Origin: Planctomycetota bacterium
GTDB lineage: Bacteria > Planctomycetota > PLA2
NCBI GenBank assembly: GCA_021776735.1
Contig: JAJFFH010000040.1
Location: 1 to 64,000 of the forward strand
Direction: 5' to 3'
DNA length: 64,000 nt
The notes under the pieces are model-generated. The model was not told the DNA's origin. It searched no databases and was given only the letters and a program-made list of their open reading frames with translations. Each line of letters starts with the position of its first letter. Position 1 is the first letter of the stretch. Below, in pieces: positions 35,320 through 45,009 of the stretch. Position numbers and translations under genes: made by a program.

Positions 35320-36507
35320 ATGCTAAAGCTCAGCCGCCGCGCGGGAAGCCTGGAAGAGTCCGTGACCTTGGCCATCAGCGCGAAAGCGAAGGCCATCGCC
35401 GCGACAACCGAAACCGAGCGAGCCGAAGAACGGGTCATAAAGTTCGGCGCGGGCGAGCCCGACTTCGACACCCCGGAGCACATCAAGGAGGCCGCCCGCC
35501 GCGCGCTCGACGGCCGCGTGGGCAGCTACACGCCGGTTGCGGGCACGCCGGCCATCCGCAAGGCTGCCGCGGCAGCGTACCGCGACTCCGGCATCGACAC
35601 GGAACACGGCCGCGTCCTCGTCTCCTGCGGCGCCAAACACTCGCTCTTCAACGCCCTCGCGGTCCTGCTCGACGACGGCGACGAAGCGATCCTCCCCGCC
35701 CCGTACTGGGTCTCGTATCCGTCGATGATCCACGCCGCGGGCGCGCGCGCCGTCATGATCGACACCCGCCCCGACGGCTGCGTCCTCACCCCCGAACGCC
35801 TCGAAGCCGCCATCACCGACAAGACCCGCGTTCTCGTCTCGGTCAGCCCCGGCAACCCCACCGGCGTCACGCACACGCGCAAGCAACTCGCCGCCCTCGG
35901 CGAAGTCCTGGAGCGGCACAAAAACATCACGGTGGTGAGCGACGAGATCTACCAGCACCTGGTCTACGCCGGCACCGAGTTCACGCCCTTCGCGGTCGCC
36001 TGCCCGAACCTCGCCGACCGCGTCATCACGGTGCGCGGCATGTCGAAGAGCTGGGCCATGACCGGCTGGCGCATAGGCTTTTCAACCGGCCCCGCGGAGG
36101 TCATCGGCGCGATGATCCGCTTCCAGTCCCACACCACGTCGAACCCGACCGCGATCGCCCAAGCGGCCACGGTCGCCGCGCTGAACGGCCCGCTCGACGC
36201 CGTCCGCGAGATGCACGCCGCCTTCGACCGCCGCCGCCAACTCATGACGCGGCTGCTCGAAGAAATCGACGGCTTTCTCCTCTACCCGCCGACCGGCGCG
36301 TTCTACTGCTTCCCCGACATCACCGCGCGCCTCAGGGGCCGCACCGCGATCGAGTTCGCCGACGAGCTGCTCGAAAAAGAACGCGTCGCGACGGTCCCCG
36401 GCGAAGCCTTCGGCGCTCCCGCGAACCTCCGCCTCTCCTACGCCTGCGCCGACGAGGACATCGAGGAAGGCTGCCAACGGCTCAAGAGATTCGTAGACAA
36501 TCTTTGA
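35320..36507 (+). CDS. Class I/II pyridoxal-phosphate aminotransferase (aspartate aminotransferase type)
   Basis: 395 residues, full length for fold type I aminotransferases. Visible signatures: FGAGEPDFDTPEHI, GSYTPVAGTPAIRKA, PYWVSYP, SPGNPTGV, SDEIYQHLVY and the PLP-lysine motif GMSKSWAMTGWRIGF (Lys about 242), with a C-terminal Arg in LRLSYAC for the substrate carboxylate. This matches the bacterial AspC/AatA group (Ib) that transfers amino groups between aspartate or related acids and 2-oxoglutarate in the cytoplasm. Exact substrate range (aspartate, prephenate or others) cannot be set by eye. Confidence 0.92.
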   Translation: MLKLSRRAGSLEESVTLAISAKAKAIAATTETERAEERVIKFGAGEPDFDTPEHIKEAARRALDGRVGSYTPVAGTPAIRKAAAAAYRDSGIDTEHGRVLVSCGAKHSLFNALAVLLDDGDEAILPAPYWVSYPSMIHAAGARAVMIDTRPDGCVLTPERLEAAITDKTRVLVSVSPGNPTGVTHTRKQLAALGEVLERHKNITVVSDEIYQHLVYAGTEFTPFAVACPNLADRVITVRGMSKSWAMTGWRIGFSTGPAEVIGAMIRFQSHTTSNPTAIAQAATVAALNGPLDAVREMHAAFDRRRQLMTRLLEEIDGFLLYPPTGAFYCFPDITARLRGRTAIEFADELLEKERVATVPGEAFGAPANLRLSYACADEDIEEGCQRLKRFVDNL

Positions 36508-36515
36508 GACAGCAA

Positions 36516-36527
36516 ACGGACGGCGAT
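36516..36527 (-). repeat. 12-mer ATCGCCGTCCGT, copy 4
   Basis: Exact copy (read on the minus strand, followed by TTGCT) 8 bases after the aminotransferase stop. Confidence 0.85.
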
Positions 36528-36589
36528 TTCCGGTCGCCGCCTGCACGAAGGACGTTCAAGTAGCACGCGGGCGCGGCGCTGATCCCGCT

Positions 36590-36725
36590 CATCCATTTCG
36601 TCCCTTTCTTCCATCCCTCCTCTTCCTTCCTTCGTGCCCCCCGCGTCCTTCGCGGTGACCCTCTTCCTCTCATCCTCTGTGAACCTCTGTGCCCTCTGTG
36701 GCTCTTCTCGATCGCGCGACGGCTG
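36590..36725. repeat. CTYTGTG-type low-complexity intergenic repeat
   Basis: The stretch reads as successive near-copies: CTTCCTTCGTGCCC, GCGTCCTTCGCGGTG, CCTCTGTGAACCTCTGTG, CCCTCTGTGGCTCTTC. On the minus strand it gives the well-known spurious translation type HRGHRGSQRMRGRGSPRRTRG. Similar intergenic repeats are known from several unrelated phyla. Function unknown. Confidence 0.65.
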
Positions 36726-36916
36726 TTCGACCTCGACGCGCGCGGTCGCGGTAGGCAGCAAGCGCTACGTGAACGTCGCTCGTGAACGGGGTTCGGGCTC
36801 GGGGGTCGGGGTCGGGAATGAACTCGCACGCCCGCACCGAGTCGCTGCGTCCAGATGATGCCTTCCCCCGTTTCGGGGCTGGAGTCGGGTCGCGTCCACG
36901 CGGCGCCCCCGCCCCC

Positions 36917-38044
<1,128 letters not shown>

Positions 38045-38115
38045 GGGCCAATTCTACGCGGACCCCCGGCCTCCGCCACGGGGGCCACGCGGGCCGCGGG
38101 CGAAGCCAACCCGAA

Positions 38116-39183
38116 CTAGCCGGCCGCGGTCGCCTGGGCCTTGACCTCTTCGACGAGGATGTCGCCGCACTCGTCGGTCGGGATCGCGCCCGCGCGCAGG
38201 GAGGGGATCTTCTTTTTGCCCAGCGCGCTGGCGATGGCCTTGTCGATCAGGCCCGCGCCCTCGGGGTCGCCCATGTACTCGAGCATCAACTGCACCGCGT
38301 TCACGGTGGCGACGGGACACGCCGCGTTCTTGCCCTTGTACTTCGGCGCAGAGCCGTGGATCGGCTCGAACATCGACACCTTCCCGGGGTGAATGTTCCC
38401 GGACGCGGCGATGCCGAGTCCGCCCTGCAGCATCGCGCCGAGGTCGGTGATGATGTCGCCGAACAGGTTGTCGGTCACGATGACGTCGAACCAGTCGGAG
38501 TTCTTGATCAGCCACATGCACGCGGCGTCGATGTAGGCGTGGTCGCGCTCGATCTCGGGAAACTCCTCGCCGACCGCAGCGAACGCGCGCGTCCAGAGAT
38601 CCATGGGCCGGATGGCGTTGGCCTTGTCGACCAGCGTGACGCGCTTGGCCTTGCCGCGCTTTTTCGCCAGCTCGAACCCGTAGCGGATCACGCGCTCGGT
38701 TCCGGAGCGCGTCCAGACCATGTTGCAGATCGCGACCTCGTTGTCCGTCTGCTTTTTCATGATCCCGCCGAGGCCGACATAGGCGCCCTCGGTGTTCTCG
38801 CGCACGACGACCAGATCGAGCTGCGCCGGCGTCACGCCCTTGAGCGGGCAGAGGTGTTCGGCGTACAGCTTGATCGGCCGCAGGTTGACGTACAGATCGA
38901 GGCCGAACCGGACGCCGCCGATGATCGCGCGCTCCAGCATGCCGGTCTCGACGCGCGGATCGCCGATGGCGCCGAGCAGGATCGCGTCGTGATCCTTCAT
39001 CGCGCGCAGCGCGCTGTCGGGGAAGGTCTCCCCCGTCTTCAGGTAGTGCTCCGCACCGTAGGGATAGTGCTCGAGCGTGTATTTGAAACCGGTGACGGCG
39101 GCGACGGTCTCCAAGACCTTGAGGCCCTCGCGGACGACCTCCTCGCCGATGCCATCGCCCGCTAGGACGGCAATGGATCGCAT
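38116..39183 (-). CDS. 3-isopropylmalate/isocitrate dehydrogenase family enzyme
   Basis: 355 residues, typical family length. It begins [20 protein letters not shown] and contains the substrate Arg region [25 protein letters not shown], the Lys/Asp active-site block [37 protein letters not shown] and the NAD loop [14 protein letters not shown]. The GSAPK loop favours NAD over NADP, as in LeuB (3-isopropylmalate to 4-methyl-2-oxopentanoate, leucine synthesis). Related tartrate/homoisocitrate enzymes share these motifs, and no leuA/C/D neighbours confirm the pathway. TATAGT lies 9 bases before the ATG. Confidence 0.85.
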   Translation of the reverse strand: MRSIAVLAGDGIGEEVVREGLKVLETVAAVTGFKYTLEHYPYGAEHYLKTGETFPDSALRAMKDHDAILLGAIGDPRVETGMLERAIIGGVRFGLDLYVNLRPIKLYAEHLCPLKGVTPAQLDLVVVRENTEGAYVGLGGIMKKQTDNEVAICNMVWTRSGTERVIRYGFELAKKRGKAKRVTLVDKANAIRPMDLWTRAFAAVGEEFPEIERDHAYIDAACMWLIKNSDWFDVIVTDNLFGDIITDLGAMLQGGLGIAASGNIHPGKVSMFEPIHGSAPKYKGKNAACPVATVNAVQLMLEYMGDPEGAGLIDKAIASALGKKKIPSLRAGAIPTDECGDILVEEVKAQATAAG

Positions 39184-39192
39184 AGAGCGGGG

Positions 39193-39198
39193 ACTATA
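39193..39198 (-). promoter_or_regulatory. -10-like TATAGT ahead of the dehydrogenase gene
   Basis: Ends 9 bases before ATG 39183 on the minus strand; leaderless transcript inferred. Confidence 0.45.
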
Positions 39199-39483
39199 TC
39201 ACCGGTCCGCGGCGGGCCCGACTTCCGGCGCGGGCGCACCAGTCAGGGCATCGACGAGCCAGATTTGGCGCATGATTCCGAGCAACGCTTCGGCGGTGCT
39301 GCGTCCCCTCGCGCGGTAAAACCCGCGCTCCGGGTGATAGACCTCCTGCTGGACGGTGTCACCGTGCTCGAGACAGGAGTAGAGCCGGTAGTCCCGGTCC
39401 TGCAGGTGTTTGCGCAGCGCCGGAGCGGCCACGCTACCGATTTGTTCGTCGAGCCAGCGGACGAACCTCGCGTTGAGATCCAT
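39199..39483 (-). CDS. Small hypothetical protein
   Basis: 94 residues from the second Met (MDLNARFVRWLDEQIG). A soluble alpha/beta sequence with YRLYSCLEHGDTVQQEVYHPERGFYRARG, read by eye as a beta meander. The family is not recognised. The same-strand gene 38116 starts 15 bases downstream, and its -10-like hexamer overlaps this gene's stop. Confidence 0.55.
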   Translation of the reverse strand: MDLNARFVRWLDEQIGSVAAPALRKHLQDRDYRLYSCLEHGDTVQQEVYHPERGFYRARGRSTAEALLGIMRQIWLVDALTGAPAPEVGPAADR

Positions 39484-39564
39484 GCCGCGCATTATGGAGA
39501 CTGCCTGCCGGTCGCGCTACGGTTCAAGCAGGAATTCGAAAAAGGTTTTCGCGAAACGGGACGT

Positions 39565-40227
39565 TTACTTTTTTGAACGTGTCGATTCGGCGGGACGGCG
39601 GGCGACCATGAGAATCGACTTGGCCCAGTCGATGCCCAACGCGCGGTGCAACGGTTGCAGGAAGCGGCGCGCCAGGCCCTTGAGCCACGCGTCCTTGTGG
39701 CAGCGCACGACTTCATCGACCGTCAGCCCCGCGCATATGGCCAGCCCGCCCAACTCGTCGTAGCAAAACGGGGTCTCATGGGTCGCCGAGCGCAGGTAGG
39801 ACCACGGATGGTGAATATTGGGAGTCGATATGAAGAGCAGCCCGTCCGGCTTGAGCACGCGGACGATGCCGGCAAAGACCGCGCGCGCCTCGTCGAACGT
39901 GACGTGCTCGATCATCTCGAAGCACGCCACAGCGTCAAAAGCATCGCCGTCCGTTACCGCGTCAAAATCCGCATAGTCCGCCCCCACCCGGGGATCGATA
40001 TCGAGGGTCTTGTAGTCGACCCCCGTGAGCCGCCGGCCAAAGCGCCCGTCCGACGCGCCGACGTCGAGCACGCGCCAGCCCGACTGGATTCGCGCCGCCG
40101 CGTAGCGCATCGACCGCGGCACGACCGGAAGGTTCCAGTTCGTGGCCCAGCGCGCGCGAATTGCCCGCCGCGCCTCGTTCAGCTCCGACCAACTCGCCTC
40201 CGCCTGCACGCCCCCGGGCCCCCTCAA
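39565..40227 (-). CDS. SAM-dependent class I methyltransferase
   Basis: 220 residues. AdoMet-binding motif I VLDVGASDGRFGRRL, the acidic strand YKTLDIDP, motif II FDAVACFEMIEHV and LKPDGLLFISTPN identify a Methyltransf_11/UbiE-like fold. The 'FEMIEHVTFDEA' and 'STPN' motifs are typical of enzymes acting on quinones, lipids or sugar intermediates. Substrate unknown. It follows the enoyl-CoA hydratase gene by 7 bases on the same strand, so the two are probably co-transcribed. A 12-mer copy lies in the coding sequence. Confidence 0.82.
   Translation of the reverse strand: MRGPGGVQAEASWSELNEARRAIRARWATNWNLPVVPRSMRYAAARIQSGWRVLDVGASDGRFGRRLTGVDYKTLDIDPRVGADYADFDAVTDGDAFDAVACFEMIEHVTFDEARAVFAGIVRVLKPDGLLFISTPNIHHPWSYLRSATHETPFCYDELGGLAICAGLTVDEVVRCHKDAWLKGLARRFLQPLHRALGIDWAKSILMVARRPAESTRSKK
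39943..39954 (+). repeat. 12-mer ATCGCCGTCCGT, copy 5
   Basis: Exact copy within the methyltransferase gene (encoding TDGDA on the minus strand). It shows that the motif is tolerated in coding sequence. Confidence 0.85.
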
Positions 40228-40234
40228 GAACCGG

Positions 40235-41020
40235 CTAGCGGTTCTTGTACTCCACGTGGCGCTTCTCGACGAACGCCTTGAGCCCCGCGTGCATGTCCTC
40301 GGTCGCTGCGACGAGGCCGAACAGGTTCGACTCCAGCGCGAGTCCCTCGCTCAGCGGCTGCGAACTGCCGCGCAGCACGGATTCGAGGGCGAGCCGCACG
40401 GCGATCGGGCCGTTGCGCGCGATCGTCGCCGCGATCTCGTTCGTCTTCGCCATCAGCTCGTCGGGCGCGAAGACGTGGTTGACGAGGCCGCACGCCCGCG
40501 CTTCCTCGGCGTCCATCATGCGGCCGGTCGTGATCATCTCGAGCGCCCGGCCGACGCCGATCGCGCGGGGCAAGCGCTGTGTGCCGCCAAAACCCGGAAT
40601 GATGCCGAGGGTCGTCTCCGGCAGACCCATCTTGGCATCGGCGCTGGCCACCCGGAAGTGGCAGGCGAGCGCGAGTTCGAGCCCGCCGCCGAGCGCAAAG
40701 CCGTTCACCGCCGCGATCACCGGCTTGCCGAGACCCTCGATCAGGTCGCACAGCCCCTGTCCGAGCCGCGACCGCTCCTTCGCCGTCATCGGATCCTGGT
40801 CCGCCATCTCCGCGATGTCGGCGCCCGCGACAAACGCCGGCCGCTTCGCCTCGCCGCCGGTGAGGATCACGCAGCGAATATCCTCGTCGCCGGCCAGCTC
40901 CGAAAACGCCTCGGTCAACTCGACCAGGGTTGCGTCGTTGAGCGCGTTGAGCTTGCTCGGCCGCGCGACAAACACCGTCGCGACAGCGCCCTCGCGCTCG
41001 GTTCTCGTGTTCTCCGCCAT
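40235..41020 (-). CDS. Enoyl-CoA hydratase/isomerase family protein
   Basis: 261 residues from ATG 41020 (MAENTRTEREGAV), preceded at 7-8 bases by TATCTT; the longer track start is unnecessary. Crotonase-fold landmarks: AFVAGADIAEM (oxyanion hole), KPVIAAVNGFALGGGLELALAC (second oxyanion strand and catalytic Glu) and MGLPETTLGIIPGFGGTQRLPRAIG with the second Glu. Both glutamates are present, so hydratase activity on trans-2-enoyl-CoA is likely (fatty-acid or branched-chain degradation). Confidence 0.9.
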   Translation of the reverse strand: MAENTRTEREGAVATVFVARPSKLNALNDATLVELTEAFSELAGDEDIRCVILTGGEAKRPAFVAGADIAEMADQDPMTAKERSRLGQGLCDLIEGLGKPVIAAVNGFALGGGLELALACHFRVASADAKMGLPETTLGIIPGFGGTQRLPRAIGVGRALEMITTGRMMDAEEARACGLVNHVFAPDELMAKTNEIAATIARNGPIAVRLALESVLRGSSQPLSEGLALESNLFGLVAATEDMHAGLKAFVEKRHVEYKNR

Positions 41021-41151
41021 GCGAGCCAAGATATCCGCCCGGCGAACAAAGCCCAAACGGGGGGTCAGGGGGCTCGGGGGCACTGGGGCGCCGTCGATCG
41101 GGCAAAACCGAGGCTAAACCGGGAACCCGGATTGGGTCGATAGACGAATCG

Positions 41152-42042
41152 ATGCTGGTCAAGTGCGTCTGCGCCAACTGCGGCCATTCCTACCTCTCCG
41201 ATGACGGAGCGGGTGACCTGAGCTGCCCGCGCTGCGGCATCGACAACGAGGAATCGCGCAACGCGTCCGACATCCCGGACGCGCCGGCGGGCGTCGAGCC
41301 GGGCCTCTACGACGATCAGGCGCCGATCCTCGACGAAGACGAACTCGGCTTTTACGACGAGGAGCCGCAATTCGACCCCGAAGCGCCGCCGCCGATGTTT
41401 GTCACGACGGACCGGATGGTGCGCGCGATGATCTTTGGCGGCATGGCTGCGCTCGGGACCGGTGCGGTCGTCGGCGCGGCCCTGGCGGCCACGAAAATCG
41501 CCGTGCCCGGTGTCCTCGCAGTCGTATTGTCGCTGGTGACCGCCGCGGCTTGCCGCGCAAGCTTCGGCGGACGCTCCACACCGCAGACAGTGAGACGCGC
41601 CCAGATCGCCGCCGGCGTGGCGATCTTTTTGGGCATCCTCGGCTTCATCATCGGCTCGTGGACCGTGGACCGGCTGACCGCGGAACGCGCGGCCGAGACG
41701 CGCCAGAATCTCGAACAGGGCCTGGAGGGGCTGACCGAACAAGCTGCCGCCACGTCGGACGAGGGCACCAAGCTCCTCATGGAGCACCGCATCAACGAAG
41801 TGCGCCGGCTCCAGGGCATGAGCGACGCCCGCCTCGAGGACTACCTGTTCCGCCAAGAGGCCCAGGTCAACGTGGCGATACTCGCCTACGCCAAGCTGCG
41901 CGTCACCGACGGTCCCTCGATCCGGTTCGGGCCCGACAACGACCCGGTCGAGATGCCCGCCGCCGTCATCGCCGGCCTCTTGCTGGTCGAGTTGGCGCTA
42001 GCCACGTGGCTCACCACCCGCGGCTGCACCGCCAAGGTGTAG
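41152..42042 (+). CDS. Zinc-ribbon membrane protein of unknown function
   Basis: 296 residues. An N-terminal zinc ribbon (CANCGHSYLSDDG, then LSCPRCGID) is followed by an acidic linker (about 40-80), two or three membrane helices (AMIFGGMAALGTGAVVGAALA, VPGVLAVVLSLVTAAA, IAAGVAIFLGILGFIIGSW), a helical extracytoplasmic segment (about 185-260) and a final helix (AAVIAGLLLVELALATWL). I do not recognise it. The ribbon-plus-helices plan recalls the tandem family at 53.7-56.2 kb, but there the ribbon is C-terminal. Confidence 0.7.
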   Translation: MLVKCVCANCGHSYLSDDGAGDLSCPRCGIDNEESRNASDIPDAPAGVEPGLYDDQAPILDEDELGFYDEEPQFDPEAPPPMFVTTDRMVRAMIFGGMAALGTGAVVGAALAATKIAVPGVLAVVLSLVTAAACRASFGGRSTPQTVRRAQIAAGVAIFLGILGFIIGSWTVDRLTAERAAETRQNLEQGLEGLTEQAAATSDEGTKLLMEHRINEVRRLQGMSDARLEDYLFRQEAQVNVAILAYAKLRVTDGPSIRFGPDNDPVEMPAAVIAGLLLVELALATWLTTRGCTAKV

Positions 42043-42067
42043 GTCTCGGGTCTCGGCCCCAACCCGG

Positions 42068-42724
42068 TCACCCGCGAAGCAGGAGCGGCAGCGTCGCCAC
42101 GGCTAGGACGGCCGGCAGCAGCGCGTGACCCCAAAACAGGTGCCCCGGATCCACGACGGGACAGTGGACTTGGAGCACCAGATTGCCGGCCACGCCGGCG
42201 AGAGCGATCCCCAGGAGGACCGTCTCGCGCGACAGCGTCGCCGCCCGGTCCACGGCGGCCAAAAGTGCCAGGAGCGGCACGCCCATCAGCCCGCCCCACA
42301 AGAGGCACTTGCCCGCGGATCCCCAAAACGCGGCGCTCCATAGCTCCGGAGGCGAGGCCACGTCGCGGGCCGCCGGCAACGCCGCCAACCCGACCGGAAG
42401 GGCAAACGAGGTAAACAGGATGGCCCCTCGCGCCGAAACGGCGCCCGGTCTCCCGGGGGCGACCAGGGTCGCGGTCAAAATGAGGCTGGCCAGGATGAAA
42501 AAGCCAAGGACGGCGATGCCCATCCGTAGCGCCGGGTAGGAAAACCAGTCCTGCCGGCGAAAAAACAGGAAATTGAGCGCCACCGGCAGCAGGAACAACA
42601 CTCCGACGAGCAGACGCCGATGCCCCGTCGAACGCTCCCGCAGCCAAATCCGCCACGCCGGGCCCGTTTGCCGCGCCAGCCGGACCGAGTCAAGGAGGGG
42701 ATCGCCGTCCGGCGTCGCGTCCAT
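42068..42724 (-). CDS. NrsF-like (DUF1109) six-helix membrane protein, probable anti-sigma factor
   Basis: 218 residues with about six membrane helices (LLVGVLFLLPVALNFLFF, MGIAVLGFFILASLILTATL, LFTSFALPVGLAAL, CLLWGGLMGVPLLALLAAV, VLLGIALAGVAGNLVLQ, HALLPAVLAVATLPLLL). The segment QVHCPVVDPGHLFWGHALLP resembles the conserved HCP-x-H end of NrsF-type anti-sigma factors. The gene is divergent from an ECF sigma gene 110 bases away, which fits membrane sequestration of that sigma factor. Confidence 0.6.
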   Translation of the reverse strand: MDATPDGDPLLDSVRLARQTGPAWRIWLRERSTGHRRLLVGVLFLLPVALNFLFFRRQDWFSYPALRMGIAVLGFFILASLILTATLVAPGRPGAVSARGAILFTSFALPVGLAALPAARDVASPPELWSAAFWGSAGKCLLWGGLMGVPLLALLAAVDRAATLSRETVLLGIALAGVAGNLVLQVHCPVVDPGHLFWGHALLPAVLAVATLPLLLRG

Positions 42725-42811
42725 GAAGTATATCTACCCAAAACCGGACCCGGGATTGCTCCGGATAAGTCAGCATGCCGAACAAGCGTCGAGAACTGCC
42801 CGCTTCAGAGC

Positions 42812-42823
42812 ATCGCCGTCCGT
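42812..42823 (+). repeat. 12-mer ATCGCCGTCCGT, copy 6
   Basis: Exact copy followed by CTGCT, 12 bases upstream of the ECF sigma start at 42835. An 11/12 match lies at 42701 in the divergent gene. Confidence 0.85.
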
Positions 42824-42834
42824 CTGCTTCCTAT

Positions 42835-43359
42835 ATGGGGCAGTTTTCCGACGAGACCCTCATGGCGCGCTACTCCGCGCTGCGAGACGAAGCCTCGTTC
42901 ACGGAACTCTTCTCTAGATACGCCGTCTTGCTGCGAAAGTTCCATGGACGGGGCCTTTGGGTGGCGGCGGATGCCGAGGACTTGACGCAGCAGACGTTTG
43001 TACAAGTCCATCGGGCGCGGCGCGACTTCGACTCCGGGCGGTCGTTTCGGACCTGGGTCTTCGCCATCGCGCTCAACGTGAAGCGGGACTACCTGCGGCG
43101 CGAGGGGCGGCGGTTGCGGCCGGTAACGCTCGAATCGGACGTGGCCGAGCCGCCGCCCGGCGAGCCGGCGACCGTGGCCCGAGACACCGTTCGCGGCGCC
43201 CTGGCGCTGCTCCCGGCGGCCCAGAGCGCGATTCTCCAGGCCCGCTGGATCGATGAAAAGCCTTACGAGGCCATTGCTCGCGAGTTCCGAACAAGCGTGG
43301 GCGCCGCCAAGGTCCGGGTCCACCGCGCCCTCAAGCGTCTCCGAAAACTCCTCGAGTAA
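42835..43359 (+). CDS. ECF RNA polymerase sigma factor
   Basis: 174 residues from ATG 42835 (MGQFSDETLMARY). I prefer this to the track start because the upstream codons read through the 12-mer repeat and are not family-like. Region 2: DEASFTELFSRYAVLLRKF, then DAEDLTQQTFVQVHRARRDFD and FRTWVFAIALNVKRDYLRR. Region 4: RGALALLPAAQSAILQARWIDEKPYEAIAREFRTSVGAAKVRVHRALKRLRKLL, a standard helix-turn-helix. Probably held by the NrsF-like membrane protein encoded divergently. The stimulus is unknown. Confidence 0.93.
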   Translation: MGQFSDETLMARYSALRDEASFTELFSRYAVLLRKFHGRGLWVAADAEDLTQQTFVQVHRARRDFDSGRSFRTWVFAIALNVKRDYLRREGRRLRPVTLESDVAEPPPGEPATVARDTVRGALALLPAAQSAILQARWIDEKPYEAIAREFRTSVGAAKVRVHRALKRLRKLLE

Positions 43360-43394
43360 GAGAGCGCCAACCGCGAGACCCGCCCCCCCGCCGG

Positions 43395-43506
43395 TCATCG
43401 CTTGGCGGTTCCTCCGCCCTCCGCGCCGATTCATCGCTTAGCGGTTCCTCCGCCAAGCGAATACCCCCTCCCGCACCACAATCCGCCACGGCGTCAGCCG
43501 TGGCGG
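43395..43506. repeat. 36-bp direct repeat pair and 10-bp perfect hairpin
   Basis: TCATCGCTTGGCGGTTCCTC at 43395 recurs with one change at 43431. Then CCGCCACGGC-GTCA-GCCGTGGCGG (43483-43506) forms a perfect hairpin. They lie between the sigma gene and a convergent small gene and may terminate both. Confidence 0.6.
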
Positions 43507-43534
43507 CCAGAAAACACTGCGTGTCCCCAAAAAA

Positions 43535-43546
43535 ATCGCCGTCCGT
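43535..43546 (+). repeat. 12-mer ATCGCCGTCCGT, copy 7
   Basis: Exact copy followed by ACGCT, after an A6 run, 16 bases past the stop end of the convergent gene at 43562. Confidence 0.85.
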
Positions 43547-43561
43547 ACGCTCCCGCCGCGC

Positions 43562-43810
43562 TCAATCCGAAGCCAAGCCCGCTTCGTGGGCCGCTTCCAG
43601 GACTTGGTCGTGCGAGGCACGCTGAAGATCCGTGCCCATCTTGCGCAGCGTGTCCTGAAAGCGCAGGACGCCATCGACCATGCCGCCGTGGGTCTGCTCT
43701 GAGCCCCCCATGAGCATGAAATCCTCACCCTTCGTGATGCGGGTGTGCTCGTCGTTGTCGAAGCCGAAGCCCATCAGGAGGCGCGAGGAGTCGGGCGTGC
43801 GATCTGCCAT
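43562..43810 (-). CDS. Small hypothetical protein, 82 residues
   Basis: Starts MADRTPDSSRLLMGFGFDND at 43810, with a perfect TATAAT 12 bases upstream (minus strand, 43828-43823). Soluble, with GGMVDGVLRFQDTLRKMGTDL. The family is not recognised. The earlier start in the track would include the divergent promoter region. Confidence 0.6.
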   Translation of the reverse strand: MADRTPDSSRLLMGFGFDNDEHTRITKGEDFMLMGGSEQTHGGMVDGVLRFQDTLRKMGTDLQRASHDQVLEAAHEAGLASD

Positions 43811-43866
43811 GTTCGTCCCTCGATTATATCGGCTGCGGGCACTTGCGGTTCGTTTTAGCCGCAAGC

Positions 43867-43872
43867 TAGACT
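43867..43872 (+). promoter_or_regulatory. -10-like TAGACT ahead of the M42 peptidase
   Basis: GCTAGACT ends 7 bases before ATG 43880. The same GCTAGACT occurs at 63123, upstream of the outer-membrane gene. Confidence 0.4.
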
Positions 43873-43879
43873 CGCGGGA

Positions 43880-44956
43880 ATGAGCCGCCGCGACGACTTC
43901 CTGAAGGAACTGACCGAAGCTTTCGGCCCGCCCGGTCTTGAGGACGATGTCGCCACAATCCTTCGTCGCCGCGTCGAGGGGTTTTGCGAAGTGTCGCGGG
44001 ACAACCTGGGCTCGCTCATCGCGACCAAGCGCGGTACTTCGGACGCGCCGCGGATCATGGTTGCCGGCCACATGGACGAGGTCGCCTGGATGGTGACCGA
44101 CATCGAGCCGGCGGGCTACCTGCGCGTTCGGCCGCTAGGCGGCTGGTGGCCCCACGTCATGCTCGGCCAACGGGTGAAGCTGCGGACGCGCAAGGGCGAG
44201 TACCTCGGTGTGATCGGCAGCAAGCCACCGCACGAATTGAAGGACGAGGAGCGCAAGAAGGTTCTCGACTGGGACAACATCTTCATCGACCTCGGGGTCG
44301 CGGAGGGCTTCGACGTCGTCGAGGCCACCGGTGTTCGCCGCGGCGATTTTCTCGTGCCCCACGCGCCGTACGAGTCGCTGGCCAACGAGAACCTCAAGGT
44401 GGTCAAGGCGTGGGACAACCGCGTCGGGTGCGCCCTGTCGGTCGGACTTCTGGAAGAACTGCGCGAACAGGAGCACCCGAACACGGTGTTCGGCGTCGCC
44501 ACGGTGCAAGAGGAAATCGGCCTGCGCGGCGCCGCGACCAGTGCCGCGACGGTGAAGCCGGACATCGCGATCGCCGTCGATGTCGGGCTCGGACGGGACA
44601 TCCCCGGTTTTTCGGGCGCCGATCGCAACCCGGAGCGCCTCGGCGGCGGCGCCACGCTGCTGTTACTCGAGGGCCGCTGGGTCTCGCACCCGCGCCTGGT
44701 CCGTTTCGTTGCCGATGTCGCGGAAGAGGAGGGCATCCCGCACCACTTCTCGACGATGGACCGCGGCGCCACGGACGCGAACCGTTTCGCGATCAGCGGC
44801 GAGGGCATCCCCTCGATGGCGATCTGCGTTCCGTCGCGCTACATCCACAGCCACAGCTCGGTGATCGACCACCGCGACTATGAAGCGGCCCTGAAGCTTT
44901 TGGTCGCGGTTGTGACGCGCCTCGACCAAGCGACCGTCGCGCGCCTCCGCGGCTAG
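43880..44956 (+). CDS. M42-family metallo-aminopeptidase/glutamyl aminopeptidase-like
   Basis: 358 residues, normal for the family. Dinuclear metal ligands and catalytic residues can be placed: His in AGHMDEVAWM, Asp in KAWDNRVGCAL, the catalytic Glu pair in TVQEEIGLRGA, Asp in AVDVGLGRD and a C-terminal His in SRYIHSHSSVID. These tetrahedral cytosolic enzymes trim peptides left by ATP-dependent proteases. A TAGACT hexamer 7 bases ahead suggests a leaderless message. It precedes a lipoprotein gene on the same strand, probably unrelated. Confidence 0.93.
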   Translation: MSRRDDFLKELTEAFGPPGLEDDVATILRRRVEGFCEVSRDNLGSLIATKRGTSDAPRIMVAGHMDEVAWMVTDIEPAGYLRVRPLGGWWPHVMLGQRVKLRTRKGEYLGVIGSKPPHELKDEERKKVLDWDNIFIDLGVAEGFDVVEATGVRRGDFLVPHAPYESLANENLKVVKAWDNRVGCALSVGLLEELREQEHPNTVFGVATVQEEIGLRGAATSAATVKPDIAIAVDVGLGRDIPGFSGADRNPERLGGGATLLLLEGRWVSHPRLVRFVADVAEEEGIPHHFSTMDRGATDANRFAISGEGIPSMAICVPSRYIHSHSSVIDHRDYEAALKLLVAVVTRLDQATVARLRG

Positions 44957-45009
44957 GGTCCGGGTTCGCGCTGGCAATTCTGGGGTCCAGCCGCCGTATC
45001 CTTTGGGTC

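Noticed and set aside
36438-36829. Minus-strand ORFs rich in HRG/RRT residues
   Set aside because: They are translations of the CTYTGTG repeat, not proteins.
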